The notes under the pieces: generated by a model
Told to the model about the DNA's origin: nothing
The model's database searches: none
The model's input: the letters and a program-made list of their open reading frames with translations, nothing else
Shown here: positions 32,609 to 41,973 of the stretch, piece by piece
Layout: the number at the start of each line of letters is the position of its first letter
How positions within the stretch are numbered: position 1 is the first letter of the stretch
Assembly: GCF_018598175.1 (NCBI RefSeq)
Contig: NZ_JAHESE010000027.1
Span: forward strand, 1 to 64,000
Source of the DNA: Dawidia cretensis
GTDB taxonomy: Bacteria > Bacteroidota > Bacteroidia > Cytophagales > Cyclobacteriaceae
Direction of reading: 5' to 3'
DNA length: 64,000 nt
Made by a program: the position numbers and the translations under genes

Positions 32609-33113
32609 AACGCAGTTGGTGTACGGCGAGATAATCTTTGATCTGGATAATCGTTTCTTCCACGTTCTTAGCAATCAGAATACGGTAGGTACCAATATTT
32701 TTAAAGAACCGTATCGTGATCTCATCCTGATGCAACAGAATTACCTTTTTATTAGACTTGATGGCCAGGGCTACTTCCGAGGCCGTGCCGGCGGCCATGC
32801 CCAAAACAACAATGATATTGCTGGACAATACATTGATTATGTTGCGGCCACTACCCATACCGGTAACAATCTTAATCTGCGCATTCTCTGAAGCCCCTTT
32901 ATCATGGGCGTCAGGCAGCACGCCGATGGTGAGACCATTGGCATCGCGCGCGCCCTTCATGGCGGCGTCCATCACCCCAAAGCTGCGGCCACCCGTCAGC
33001 ACGGCCCATCCCTCTTTGGCGATAGCACGGCCCAGCTCAAAGGCCATTTCGTTCTCGTCAGGAGTGGCGTTTTCGCCAGGTCCCATTACACCGATGATAA
33101 TTTTTGCTGACAT
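32607..33113 (-). CDS. TIGR00725-family SLOG (LOG/DprA-like) nucleotide-binding protein
   Basis: A 168-residue Rossmann-like protein. Landmarks are IGVMGPGE at the N-terminus, LGRAIAKEGWAVLTGGRSFG (glycine-rich loop), TGMGSGRNIINVLSSNIIVVLG, and GTASEVALAIKSNKKV. The last corresponds to the PGGxGTxxE region of LOG phosphoribohydrolases, but the PGG is missing. SLOG-fold proteins bind or cleave nucleotide-like ligands; cytokinin-type activity is not implied. It is the last gene of a likely minus-strand set with the DUF2007 and cardiolipin synthase genes. Confidence 0.82.
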   Translation of the reverse strand: MSAKIIIGVMGPGENATPDENEMAFELGRAIAKEGWAVLTGGRSFGVMDAAMKGARDANGLTIGVLPDAHDKGASENAQIKIVTGMGSGRNIINVLSSNIIVVLGMAAGTASEVALAIKSNKKVILLHQDEITIRFFKNIGTYRILIAKNVEETIIQIKDYLAVHQLR

Positions 33114-33173
33114 ATAAGATTAGTTGCTGCTAAATTAATGTGCGATTCTATAATTACAAATATATACTATGCT

Positions 33174-33581
33174 TCATCCGGCAAATTCATGCTGACAATC
33201 CCGACATCGGTATATCTTTTCTCCCGGTGAGAATACACCGAAGAACAAGACCCGCAAACCCGTTAAGAACGTATCCTGGAGCTTTTTGGGGAAATCACGT
33301 TCCAGCGAAATGGAATGACAAGCTGGGCAGCGCGGGGTGGAATCTTCGCTTAACTGCATATTTCCACCGTCCAGAATCTGGCGCGCACGCTCTGCATCTT
33401 CAGCGAACAAATGAAGCCGTACCCGAAAAGCCGCGAAAGGCTGCCCCGGATATAGATTTGAAAGATTCTCCTCCGTCAAAAAACAGGGTATGCCGTAAGC
33501 GTCCAACTTCGTCTTCGCCAGGTTAGCTTCAATGGCGTGGTTGAATTCCAAAAAAGCAATGATCGTACCCCCGGTTTCCAT
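33174..33581 (-). CDS. DUF2007 protein with zinc ribbon
   Basis: A 135-residue protein. The N-terminal half fits DUF2007, an ACT-like fold seen as a signal-transducing domain (FLEFNHAIEANLAKTKLDAYG, then VRLHLFAEDAERARQILD). The C-terminal half has a treble of cysteines for zinc (CPAC and CRDC). Function unknown. It lies 81 nt downstream of the cardiolipin synthase gene and is probably cotranscribed with it. Confidence 0.78.
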   Translation of the reverse strand: METGGTIIAFLEFNHAIEANLAKTKLDAYGIPCFLTEENLSNLYPGQPFAAFRVRLHLFAEDAERARQILDGGNMQLSEDSTPRCPACHSISLERDFPKKLQDTFLTGLRVLFFGVFSPGEKIYRCRDCQHEFAG

Positions 33582-33662
33582 TGCAGATAAATTGTTCTCT
33601 AAAGTAAAGACTTTATGGCAAAATAAACAGATTGGTTCCGATAGTACAGGACAGTTGCCTCC

Positions 33663-35120
33663 CTATAATAGGGGCGAAAACAGCCGGGCAGCTTTGTCTG
33701 TAACATGGTCGAACCAGCTGCGGGAAGTGAGCATCTCCAACGTAAGCTCCTCGCTTTGAGCCAGGTCTTCCAGGAACTGGGCCGTAAGCTCTCCGCAAAT
33801 GCGTTCGCCATACACCACGGCACCGACTTCGAAATTAAACTCAAAGCTCCGGAAATCGATGTTGGCCGTGCCAACAATCGCCAGGTTGTCGTCCGCCACG
33901 ATCGTCTTGGCGTGCACAAACCCCTTTTTATAGCGATAGATTTTTACGCCACAGTCCAGCAATTCTTCATAATAAGAACGCGAAGCTGCATTGACAAACC
34001 GCAGGTCGGACTCCAGCGGTACAAGCAGCCGCACATCCTTGCCGCTAAGCGCAGCTTTTTTAATCGCGTCGTTGATGCTGTTGTTGGGGATAAAATAAGG
34101 AGAAGTGATATATACCCGCTCCCGGGCATTGACAATCGCCGTAAAATAGCACAGCATGATACTCGCCCGGGGATAGTCAGGACCACTGGCCACAATTTGC
34201 ACCAGCGAATCGCCCTTGGGCATACGTGCAGAATCTGGGAAGATGGTGCTGTCGGGAGGTAGATCCTGGCGCGAACAGAAATTCCAGTCGGCTAGAAAGT
34301 GATACTGCAAGCTTTGCACGGCCGGGCCGGAAATCTTAATATGGGTGTCGCGCCAAAATAACGATTGCCCTGGCAGATCATTGAGATAATGGTCCGCTAT
34401 ATTGATGCCGCCGACAAAACCAACATGTCCATCGATCACGATGATCTTGCGATGGTTACGATAGTTTAGCCGGCTGGCGATAAACGGAAGGTGCACTTTA
34501 AAGAACGGAAACGACTCCACACCTGCGGCGTCCATCTCCCGGAAAAACTTCCGCTTCAGGCCTTTACTGCCAAAGTCGTCGTAAATGAACCGCACCTTGA
34601 TACCCTGGCGCGCCTTCCGCATCAGAACCTCCTTCAGGCGGTTGCCGATGCCGTCATCTTCATAAATATAATATTCGAAGTGAATCGTTTGCGTAGCGAG
34701 CTCCAATTCGGCAAGTACCTCCGGAAATTTCGACTCACCATTGATCAGCAACGTAACCTTATTGGACGACAACGGCTCGAACGAATCGTTCAGTAACAGG
34801 TTGACCATATCCCGCTGGCCATCGAGTTTGTGCCGGTTACTTTCTAGGATTTGGTGTGTGGTCGTAATGATTCGCTCCCGGATGCGCAGCAGCAAACGGT
34901 CATTGGCAATCAGCTTCTTATTATAGATACGCTTTTTGCGATAGTTGACCCCAAACGAAAAATAAACGATCGCGCCGACAATCGGCACCGTAATGGCCAG
35001 CACCAGGTAGCCAAGCGCCTTTGAAGGATTCCGCGAATCCATAATGATCCGCACAACCGTAAACAACGTGATAGAATACAGAAAGACCAGGAAGGCGAGT
35101 TTGGGAGTAAGCGTGAACAT
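33663..35120 (-). CDS. cls: Cardiolipin synthase
   Basis: A 485-residue phospholipase-D-superfamily enzyme that joins two phosphatidylglycerols to form cardiolipin at the inner membrane. Two N-terminal membrane helices (about 7-26 and 37-57) are followed by two HKD motifs: His223/Lys225/Asp230 in NHRKIIVID, and His403/Lys405/Asp410 in VHAKTIVAD. Length and the N-terminal helices match ClsA rather than short PLD nucleases. Confidence 0.93.
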   Translation of the reverse strand: MFTLTPKLAFLVFLYSITLFTVVRIIMDSRNPSKALGYLVLAITVPIVGAIVYFSFGVNYRKKRIYNKKLIANDRLLLRIRERIITTTHQILESNRHKLDGQRDMVNLLLNDSFEPLSSNKVTLLINGESKFPEVLAELELATQTIHFEYYIYEDDGIGNRLKEVLMRKARQGIKVRFIYDDFGSKGLKRKFFREMDAAGVESFPFFKVHLPFIASRLNYRNHRKIIVIDGHVGFVGGINIADHYLNDLPGQSLFWRDTHIKISGPAVQSLQYHFLADWNFCSRQDLPPDSTIFPDSARMPKGDSLVQIVASGPDYPRASIMLCYFTAIVNARERVYITSPYFIPNNSINDAIKKAALSGKDVRLLVPLESDLRFVNAASRSYYEELLDCGVKIYRYKKGFVHAKTIVADDNLAIVGTANIDFRSFEFNFEVGAVVYGERICGELTAQFLEDLAQSEELTLEMLTSRSWFDHVTDKAARLFSPLL

Positions 35121-35201
35121 AGCAGGCGTACGAAGAACGCAACTTGACTGGTGAGAAACAACCGGCTTTACATTATTTGTCTTATTTGGTAAGTTCGGCC
35201 C

Positions 35202-37910
35202 ATGCGTCTCTTCATAAAAGCCCTCCTTTTAGTATGCATGCCGGGACTGGCGGTCGCCATTACCCCCGCCCAGCAAAAAGCACTTAATAGCTATGTGGAA
35301 TATGCCAACCATTCGGCCGGGGAAGTCACCCAGGTGGTACGAAGCCTTATGGACTATTACCCATCGCTCGCGAAGCCTTCCAGTTGGTCCACGCCCCGCT
35401 ATAGCTGTCCCGTTCAACTGGAAGATTACTACCTCAAAAACGCATTGACATTAAGCGCCGCCCTGGCTGGCCAGGCCGCCCCCCTAAACGCCCGGCTGAA
35501 CGACCTGCGCACCGCCGCCGAAAAGATCGACGCCCAATGTAAAGCCCTGGATACCTATCACAAGCTTGGAGACTATAAACAGGACAACTATGCCAAAGCT
35601 CGCGAGATCGTAACGACCGTACAGGGCCTGGTAAAGGACTACCAGGCAAAACAAACGGCATTGCAGATCGCACTGGAGGCAGCCTATAAAAAGCTTGTGC
35701 CTTCCACAGGTCCCTACCGACAAGCAGACGACAAACTACAAGCCGCCATGGCACAGGAGAGAGCATGGCTCGACACCTGGACATTTAACCTGCAACAAGA
35801 AACGCACACGGGTTGGCCGGTGGAGCAACTGCAAAAGAGCATTGTCGCAACGATGACACTAGTGGAAGACATGAAAAAAATCAGCACGGGCTTAAAATAC
35901 CCCGCGTCATTTTCCTGGTCAAACCTGATAGAAAGCTGGTATACGATCCTCGATGTAAAACGGCGGGGATGGGACGAATACAATTTTGACGCGCAGAAAT
36001 CCGACGCGCACAGTAACAAAGTCTACCTGGACCTGATTAACTATTACAACGGTACACTGGTTTCCGGATATAACAGCCTGTTGGACTATGCTACCGCCGA
36101 CGGGTATCGCGGGCTTAAAGCCTTCGCCTACTTTCCACGCTATGACATCCGCACCCAAGCCGTACCACCATCCGTCACGATCAAACCTTTTCAGGATGCG
36201 GCCGTGCCACCGCTCGCCGCTACCCCCGTAGCCACGCCGATGCCACGAGTAATACACACATCATTGGGCCGTTACATCGACTACATAAACGAAACCTGGC
36301 GCCAGACACGGTACATGCAAATGGTGCTGACAAACCTGAGCAGCAGCGCCGACTACTACCGGAAATTGGAATCGTTTGAGCGGCACGGCGCCATGAACTT
36401 CAACTATCCTGACTTTACAGTCCCCCGATCGGCCCATCAGCAAGCCATGGTCGCCAGCAAAGCCCTGCCACCGGCAGTGGCGGCAACGTTGAATGCTGAA
36501 GCAACGCAGATACTAACCATCCTTCAGGAAATGGATGCGCTGGCCGCGACCCTCCAGATCGAAGTGCAGGAAAAACGGTATGAAAAAGATCGACTGGCGC
36601 GCATAACCGAGATGTTGGACCGGGAAAAGGAATTGATGAAAGCATGGGACCAAAAAAAGGAAAAGCTCTATACGGATATCCGCCAGGCCTTTGACGCCTG
36701 GCCCCCGACGAATAAAACGACGTCGTGGTATGTCGCGGGAAAAGCCCTGGGAGACCTGGCCGACCTGGATAGAGAAGCCTTGTTTCAAGCAAAGCAACAC
36801 TACGACAATGAGACGCCCGCTACGATCTCGACTACCGCCATAGATGCCGGTCTACGCGATGTGATCGCCCGGGAATATGAGAATATGAAGGGAATTGAAA
36901 AGATCGGCCGTAACAATGGAAATTGTCCCTATACGCCATACGAGGACCTGCCCGAGTCGTCGCGCAAACTAAGCGAAGAGTTGCGCAAGCTAGCACCGGC
37001 CGTGGACGCGCGGCGGGAACATCCGTACTACTACATGGTATACCAATACAACGATGTGGTGGATGACTACAATAAATTCTGCGAGCTGTCACCCGACGTA
37101 TTACTGCTCAAGAAGGTCAAACAGCCGCAATTATTCCTCCCGCGATATGCCGGCCAGCCTTTGCCGGACAAGCGTCCTACGCGCCAGCCAGCGACACAGG
37201 TACCGGCAAACGATGCCGCGAAAAAACCGGAACAAAATCCACCCGTTAAGGTAACACGCGAGCCAGGACAAAACACCCATACCGTACAACATGACACCGT
37301 GTATATTGAGCGGCGTGACACCGTCTACCTATCGGATGCCGGCGAAGACATTCGATCCATGGAAGGCTATGCTACCAATCACATGGTACTTCTACTGGAC
37401 GTATCCGGGTCCATGAACCAGCCGGGCAAACTGCCGCTGTTAAAAAAATCGGTACTCGACCTGTTGTCCATGATGCGCGTTGAAGATCAGGTCACGATCA
37501 TTGCCTTTTCGGGTAAGCCAAAGGCGTTGCTAACCGCAGCTTCCTTTAAGGAAGAAGAAAAAATACGACGGGCGGTTGACGACCTGCAATCATCCGGCAA
37601 AACGGATGGCAACGCGGGTCTGACGCTAGCGTACAAACTGGCCGACCAGCACTATATCCGCGGCGGCAACAACCGCATTCTGCTGGCGACCGACGGCGAG
37701 TTTTCGGTGGACAGCGACGTAGCAGAGCTAATCGACAAATTTTCGAGGGAAGACATCTTTCTATCCATCTTCAACTTTGGCAAAGGGATGGGTGCCTCGA
37801 AAAGCCTGGAAAAACTCGCTACCGCGGGGAAGGGAAATTATGCCGCCATTTCGGCGCAAAACGTCGATCTTAAGCTGATTCGCGAGGTAAAAGCGAAAAA
37901 GAAAAAATAA
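35202..37910 (+). CDS. Exported VWA-domain protein with repeated N-terminal region
   Basis: A 902-residue protein with a signal peptide (to about Ala19). Residues about 27-150 and 350-470, and more weakly 560-650, look like copies of one helical unit: each has a Tyr/Asn-rich start (YVEYANH, YIDYINE), then a small-residue stretch such as GQAAPLNARL or PPAVAATLNAEA. A basic, Pro-rich linker (about 640-710) leads to a C-terminal von Willebrand A domain with an intact MIDAS start, DVSGS (733-737), and later the expected Thr and Asp (GKTDGNAG; ATDGEF). The helical units are not recognised. It ends 48 nt before the sigma factor start and may belong to the same unit. Confidence 0.8.
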   Translation: MRLFIKALLLVCMPGLAVAITPAQQKALNSYVEYANHSAGEVTQVVRSLMDYYPSLAKPSSWSTPRYSCPVQLEDYYLKNALTLSAALAGQAAPLNARLNDLRTAAEKIDAQCKALDTYHKLGDYKQDNYAKAREIVTTVQGLVKDYQAKQTALQIALEAAYKKLVPSTGPYRQADDKLQAAMAQERAWLDTWTFNLQQETHTGWPVEQLQKSIVATMTLVEDMKKISTGLKYPASFSWSNLIESWYTILDVKRRGWDEYNFDAQKSDAHSNKVYLDLINYYNGTLVSGYNSLLDYATADGYRGLKAFAYFPRYDIRTQAVPPSVTIKPFQDAAVPPLAATPVATPMPRVIHTSLGRYIDYINETWRQTRYMQMVLTNLSSSADYYRKLESFERHGAMNFNYPDFTVPRSAHQQAMVASKALPPAVAATLNAEATQILTILQEMDALAATLQIEVQEKRYEKDRLARITEMLDREKELMKAWDQKKEKLYTDIRQAFDAWPPTNKTTSWYVAGKALGDLADLDREALFQAKQHYDNETPATISTTAIDAGLRDVIAREYENMKGIEKIGRNNGNCPYTPYEDLPESSRKLSEELRKLAPAVDARREHPYYYMVYQYNDVVDDYNKFCELSPDVLLLKKVKQPQLFLPRYAGQPLPDKRPTRQPATQVPANDAAKKPEQNPPVKVTREPGQNTHTVQHDTVYIERRDTVYLSDAGEDIRSMEGYATNHMVLLLDVSGSMNQPGKLPLLKKSVLDLLSMMRVEDQVTIIAFSGKPKALLTAASFKEEEKIRRAVDDLQSSGKTDGNAGLTLAYKLADQHYIRGGNNRILLATDGEFSVDSDVAELIDKFSREDIFLSIFNFGKGMGASKSLEKLATAGKGNYAAISAQNVDLKLIREVKAKKKK

Positions 37911-37958
37911 TGTGTAACAAACCTGATGAGCGGGCGTCTTGCCTTTGAATTTCAGTAC

Positions 37959-38471
37959 ATGAACCTCGAATCCTTTCAAAACCGGGTGCTGCCTGCCAAG
38001 AACAAGCTCTTTCGCTTCGCCCTTCGCTTTCTGGGGAGCGAAGAAGATGCGAAAGACGTGGTACAGGAGGTATTCATTCGGGTTTGGAACGGTCGGGAGC
38101 AAATGACAGAGATACAGAACTGGGAGGCCTGGTGTATGCGCATCACCCGCAACCTCTCACTGGATCGTGTCCGCTCCAACAATCGCCGGCAAACCCGGCC
38201 GATGGAAGAGACCTTCGACGTTCGTCAGGAAGCGTTAACACCGCACGAATCAACGGAGATCAGCGAAAGTATGCACCGTATCAGTCAAATCATCGAAGCA
38301 CTGCCCGAAAAACAACGGCAGATCATACACCTTCGGGATGTGGAAGGATACAGCTACAACGAGATCTGCGAAATACTGGAGCTCGATATGAACCAGGTAA
38401 AAGTAAACCTGTTCAGAGCACGGACAACAGTGCGCGAAAAACTCACCAAGATGAACGCCTATGGACTCTAA
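37959..38471 (+). CDS. ECF-type RNA polymerase sigma factor
   Basis: A 170-residue sigma-70 factor. Region 2 is FALRFLGSEEDAKDVVQEVFIRVW with NWEAWCMRITRNLSLDRVRS; region 4 is LPEKQRQIIHLRDVEGYSYNEIC with a clear HTH ending in NLFRARTTVREKL. The start at 37959 (MNLESF) fits the family length better than 37926. It overlaps the next gene by 11 nt, a sign of translational coupling with its probable regulator. Confidence 0.92.
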   Translation: MNLESFQNRVLPAKNKLFRFALRFLGSEEDAKDVVQEVFIRVWNGREQMTEIQNWEAWCMRITRNLSLDRVRSNNRRQTRPMEETFDVRQEALTPHESTEISESMHRISQIIEALPEKQRQIIHLRDVEGYSYNEICEILELDMNQVKVNLFRARTTVREKLTKMNAYGL

Positions 38472-38973
38472 TAAAATCGAAGCACTGCTGCAAAAATATT
38501 GGGAGGCCGAAACCTCACAAGAAGAAGAACAGCAACTGCGCGAATGGTTCCGTACCCACGAGGCCCCAGAACCGTGGAAAGAAACCGCTGCCATGTTCCG
38601 TTACTTCGACGAGACCAAAAAAAAATCACTGGACGACGCTTTGTTTAATGCCACCGTGGTAAGCAACCTGCCCACGGCCAGGGCAGGCCGCGTACGGAAA
38701 CTGGTTTATAACACCCTACGGATAGCAGCCGGCGTATCCGTGCTTTGCCTGGCCACGTGGTTCGTACACAAAGAAATGCAGGAGTCCACTGACCCAGAAA
38801 TAGTGGATACCTACAGCGACCCCAAGCTGGCATTTGAAGAAACTAAAAAGGCCCTGCTACTCATCTCCCAAAGTTTCGGCAAAGCCGAAAAGCAGGCCCG
38901 GAAGATCAACATGTTTAACGAGGCACAAGAAGAAATTAAAAAAGAGAAACCATCTCAAGAGCAAAAGCTTTGA
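38461..38973 (+). CDS. Single-pass membrane protein, putative anti-sigma factor
   Basis: A 170-residue protein: an N-terminal acidic helical part (IEALLQKYWEAETSQEEEQQ) resembling anti-sigma domains of Bacteroidota, one membrane helix (about 81-99) and a charged C-terminal tail. Overlap with the sigma gene and topology make it the likely membrane anti-sigma factor. No FecR domain is present. The assignment rests on position and layout, not on a recognised catalytic or zinc motif. Confidence 0.65.
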   Translation: MDSNKIEALLQKYWEAETSQEEEQQLREWFRTHEAPEPWKETAAMFRYFDETKKKSLDDALFNATVVSNLPTARAGRVRKLVYNTLRIAAGVSVLCLATWFVHKEMQESTDPEIVDTYSDPKLAFEETKKALLLISQSFGKAEKQARKINMFNEAQEEIKKEKPSQEQKL

Positions 38974-39013
38974 GAATAGCAATCGACAGGAACAATAAAA
39001 CGGACTAAACACC

Positions 39014-39541
39014 ATGAAAAAGATATATATAGTAATGATCGTGATGATGGCAGCAAACGGCGTGTTTGCACAGGACTTTATCTCTAAGTTCTTCAATAAA
39101 TATCAAAACGACGAGTCATTTACGCAAGTGACAATCAGCAGCAAGATGTTCAGCCTCTTTACCAACATGGAGGTTGAAAACAAAGAAGATCAGGAAGTGC
39201 TAAGTGCTATTAGCAAGCTCAAAGGCCTGCGCATTCTCGGCAAAGAGAATACATCCGACGCCCGCTCGCTATACAAAGAAGCCTTTGCGCTCATACCCAC
39301 CAAAGAGTTTGAAGAGCTCATGTCTGTGCGCGACAAAGACAAAGACATGAAGTTCTACATCAAAGAAAGCGGCGGAAAGATCTCTGAACTGGTAATGATC
39401 ATGGGCGGTACCAAAGATTTTATGGTCCTAAGCCTTTTTGGTGAGATCGACCTGAAACAAGTATCGCACATCGGCCGTAAAATGAACGTGAGCGGACTCG
39501 AAAAGCTCGAGAACGTAAAAGACGGAAAGAAACACGAGTAG
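39014..39541 (+). CDS. DUF4252 protein, first copy
   Basis: A 175-residue exported protein with a signal peptide (MKKIYIVMIVMMAANGVFA). The body shows the DUF4252 pattern: FTQVTISSKMFSLFTN, a central SKLKGLRILGK strand-turn, FEELMSVRDKDKDMKFYIKE, and MIMGGTKDFMVLSLFGEIDL near the end. Function unknown. In Bacteroidota, DUF4252 genes are commonly next to sigma-70/anti-sigma pairs, as here. Confidence 0.87.
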   Translation: MKKIYIVMIVMMAANGVFAQDFISKFFNKYQNDESFTQVTISSKMFSLFTNMEVENKEDQEVLSAISKLKGLRILGKENTSDARSLYKEAFALIPTKEFEELMSVRDKDKDMKFYIKESGGKISELVMIMGGTKDFMVLSLFGEIDLKQVSHIGRKMNVSGLEKLENVKDGKKHE

Positions 39542-39556
39542 TAGTTCGCCTAACAT

Positions 39557-39580
39557 AGTGCCAGTCTCGAGACTGGCGCT
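39557..39580. repeat. Palindrome related to the intergenic repeat family
   Basis: AGTGCCAGTC and GACTGGCGCT (one mismatch) flank TCGA. The core CAGTCTCGAGACTG differs from that of the repeats near 3.9 and 11.7 kb only at the central two bases. The GGTTCAAGTC arms are absent here. It lies between the two DUF4252 genes. Confidence 0.6.
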
Positions 39581-39609
39581 ATACACTGTCTAACCATTAA
39601 TAACCTCTC

Positions 39610-40119
39610 ATGCGATATATCATAACACTCCTGCTACTGGTAGGTGCCGGCTGGGTTAACGCCCAAAGCCCGGTAACCGAAACACTGTATAAGAAACATA
39701 GCGACGCCCTGACCTTGTTTTTCTATAACAACACGCTTCGCATGCTCAATCAAACAAACGACAAGGACTTCGATGCTTTGATCGAAGACGTAGAAAAGAT
39801 GCGGTTCCTGATGATCAAAAAAGCAAGTGGGTTTGCCACAAGTGACTACACAAAACTGGTTACGGATTATAAAGCCGAGCAATTTGAAGAAATGATGTCA
39901 AGCCGTTACCAGGGAAAAAACTTCGATGTATTTATGAAAGAAAAGGATGGCGTAACAAAAGGAATGCTGGTATTGGTCAACGATGCAGAAAATTTGTTCG
40001 TACTGGATATCGTGGGACGGGTGGCCATGGATAAGATCACAAGCCTCTATAAAACGGTAAATGAAAACAGTGAGATCGGCGACAAGATCAAGAGCTTTAC
40101 AAATAAAGATGGGCATTGA
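39610..40119 (+). CDS. DUF4252 protein, second copy
   Basis: A 169-residue exported protein (signal peptide to about Ala18), a diverged paralogue of the preceding gene. Shared spots include FEEMMSSRYQGKNFDVFMKE opposite FEELMSVRDKDKDMKFYIKE, and LVNDAENLFVLDIVGRV opposite MGGTKDFMVLSLFGEI. The duplication is old. Function unknown. Confidence 0.85.
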   Translation: MRYIITLLLLVGAGWVNAQSPVTETLYKKHSDALTLFFYNNTLRMLNQTNDKDFDALIEDVEKMRFLMIKKASGFATSDYTKLVTDYKAEQFEEMMSSRYQGKNFDVFMKEKDGVTKGMLVLVNDAENLFVLDIVGRVAMDKITSLYKTVNENSEIGDKIKSFTNKDGH

Positions 40120-40172
40120 TGTAATGCCGGCTGTTTTATGACACGTATAGTAGCATTAATCCTATTCAACTG

Positions 40173-41063
40173 GTGGAAAACGTACTGGCAATAAACAACC
40201 TCAGCAAGCGCTTTGGTCGCATCCAAGCCGTCAACAACATAAGCCTGCAAGTAAAGGCCGGACAGGTCTTTGGTATGCTTGGCCCCAACGGCAGCGGCAA
40301 AACAACCACGTTGGGGATGCTGATGGGCGTTGTAAATCCCACCGCAGGTAATTTTACCTGGTTTGGCCAGGCGCCGACCGACCATATTCGCAGAAGAATT
40401 GGCGCGGTGCTCGAGCACCCAATCTTTTATCCATACCTGAGTGGCCGGAAGAATCTCGAGTTGAATGCCATGATCAAACAGTGCCCGACCGGGAATATCG
40501 CAAAAGTATTGGCCCTGGTAGAGCTGGCGGAACGCCAGGACGACGCCTATAAGACTTACTCGCTGGGCATGAAGCAACGCCTGGCGATCGCATCAGCACT
40601 GCTGAACGATCCCGACGTGCTAATCCTGGATGAGCCCACAAACGGTTTGGACCCCATGGGTATCGCGGGCATTCGTGAATTGATCATTAAGATCGCAGCA
40701 GGAGGGAAGACAATCATCCTGGCCAGTCACTTGCTCGACGAAGTACAACGCGTATGCACACACTTCGCCATACTAAAGAGAGGAACGTTGGTACATCATG
40801 GCCCCGTGCACGATGTTGGTAAAGGCACGGAAACGGTGGAAGTGAAAGCCGACGCTCCCGACCTGTCTCAAGTGCTGCTGGCGTTTCCCGGTACGTCCTC
40901 CGTTAACCGCGAAAACGGCAGCTTTCAAGTGCACCTGCGTGAACAGTTCAACGCGAAAGACCTCAATCGCTTTCTGTTTGAAAAGGACATTGTTGTCTCA
41001 CACCTGGTCACTCGTCAGAAAAGCCTGGAACAGCAATTCCTCGAAATACTTGCCGAATCATAA
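40173..41063 (+). CDS. ABC transporter ATP-binding protein
   Basis: A 296-residue ABC ATPase with a GTG start. Walker A is GPNGSGKT (37-44), the signature is LGMKQR (131-136, in place of LSGGQ), Walker B is VLILDEP (149-155), and the switch His is 186. The C-terminal about 80 residues form an accessory domain as in drug/antibiotic- or lantibiotic-type exporters. The permease follows after 14 nt. Confidence 0.92.
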   Translation: MENVLAINNLSKRFGRIQAVNNISLQVKAGQVFGMLGPNGSGKTTTLGMLMGVVNPTAGNFTWFGQAPTDHIRRRIGAVLEHPIFYPYLSGRKNLELNAMIKQCPTGNIAKVLALVELAERQDDAYKTYSLGMKQRLAIASALLNDPDVLILDEPTNGLDPMGIAGIRELIIKIAAGGKTIILASHLLDEVQRVCTHFAILKRGTLVHHGPVHDVGKGTETVEVKADAPDLSQVLLAFPGTSSVNRENGSFQVHLREQFNAKDLNRFLFEKDIVVSHLVTRQKSLEQQFLEILAES

Positions 41064-41077
41064 TTCACAACGCCGCC

Positions 41078-41881
41078 ATGCTTCAACTGCTACGCATAGA
41101 CCTCAAAAAAATGACCAGCTACCGCACCTTCTGGGTAGTATGTGGTCTGTATTTCATGACCCTGGGCTTCGGCGCCGCCAGCGGTATGGAATTTCTCAAG
41201 TGGCTCGCCAGTTTCATCGATGGCTTTGGGCAAGAAATAAACATCGAGCGAATTCCACTCTATCATTTCCCGGACGTATGGCTTAACCTGATCTGGTGTG
41301 CCGGCCTGCTCAAAGTAATCTTGGCCGTTATGGTGGTCATCTCGATCACCAATGAATACACCTACCGTACATTGCGACAAAATATCATTGACGGCCTCAG
41401 TCGCGGCGAATTTTTGTTGTCGAAAATACTCACGAATGTATTGCTGAGCCTGATGAGCGTAACAATGATTTTTGTTATTGGCTTGATAACAGGTATAATC
41501 TATAGTCCCTCGTTGGAATGGAATAGAATGGTGACCGACCTGGAGTTCCTTCCCGCCTATTTTCTGGAAGTATTTTTCTTTTTGTCGTACGCACTCATGC
41601 TCGGCATCTTAATACAACGCTCTGGCCTCACAATCATCCTGCTGCTGTTGTCGCAATTGATCGAGTTTATCATCACATCAAACGTCGACAACTATCTACC
41701 CCGTGTGATTCCGTTTTTCCCCATGGAATCAATCAGGAACCTTATTACATTCCCCTTTCCCCGGTATGCCTTCTCTGAAATCCGCGACTATATTAGCCCT
41801 GGGGCTGTAGCGGTTGTGCTCGTGTGGACCTTTGTCTTTAACTATATCAGCTACCGCAAACTAAAACGGTCTGATATCTAG
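41078..41881 (+). CDS. ABC-2-type transporter permease
   Basis: A 267-residue membrane protein with six hydrophobic segments: an N-terminal helix, a TYRTLRQNIIDGLSRGEFLLSK coupling helix after the second, and the usual paired C-terminal helices. It partners the preceding ATPase. Substrate unknown; the neighbouring sigma/DUF4252 genes suggest envelope stress or peptide export, which is inference from position only. Confidence 0.85.
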   Translation: MLQLLRIDLKKMTSYRTFWVVCGLYFMTLGFGAASGMEFLKWLASFIDGFGQEINIERIPLYHFPDVWLNLIWCAGLLKVILAVMVVISITNEYTYRTLRQNIIDGLSRGEFLLSKILTNVLLSLMSVTMIFVIGLITGIIYSPSLEWNRMVTDLEFLPAYFLEVFFFLSYALMLGILIQRSGLTIILLLLSQLIEFIITSNVDNYLPRVIPFFPMESIRNLITFPFPRYAFSEIRDYISPGAVAVVLVWTFVFNYISYRKLKRSDI

Positions 41882-41973
41882 CATACGACCTGTCGCGGAA
41901 CCCATTTGTCGACAGTAGTTGTTTCCCTTCCCAGGGTGCTTTAACATTGCATTGGAAAAGCCCGTGGGGAAAC

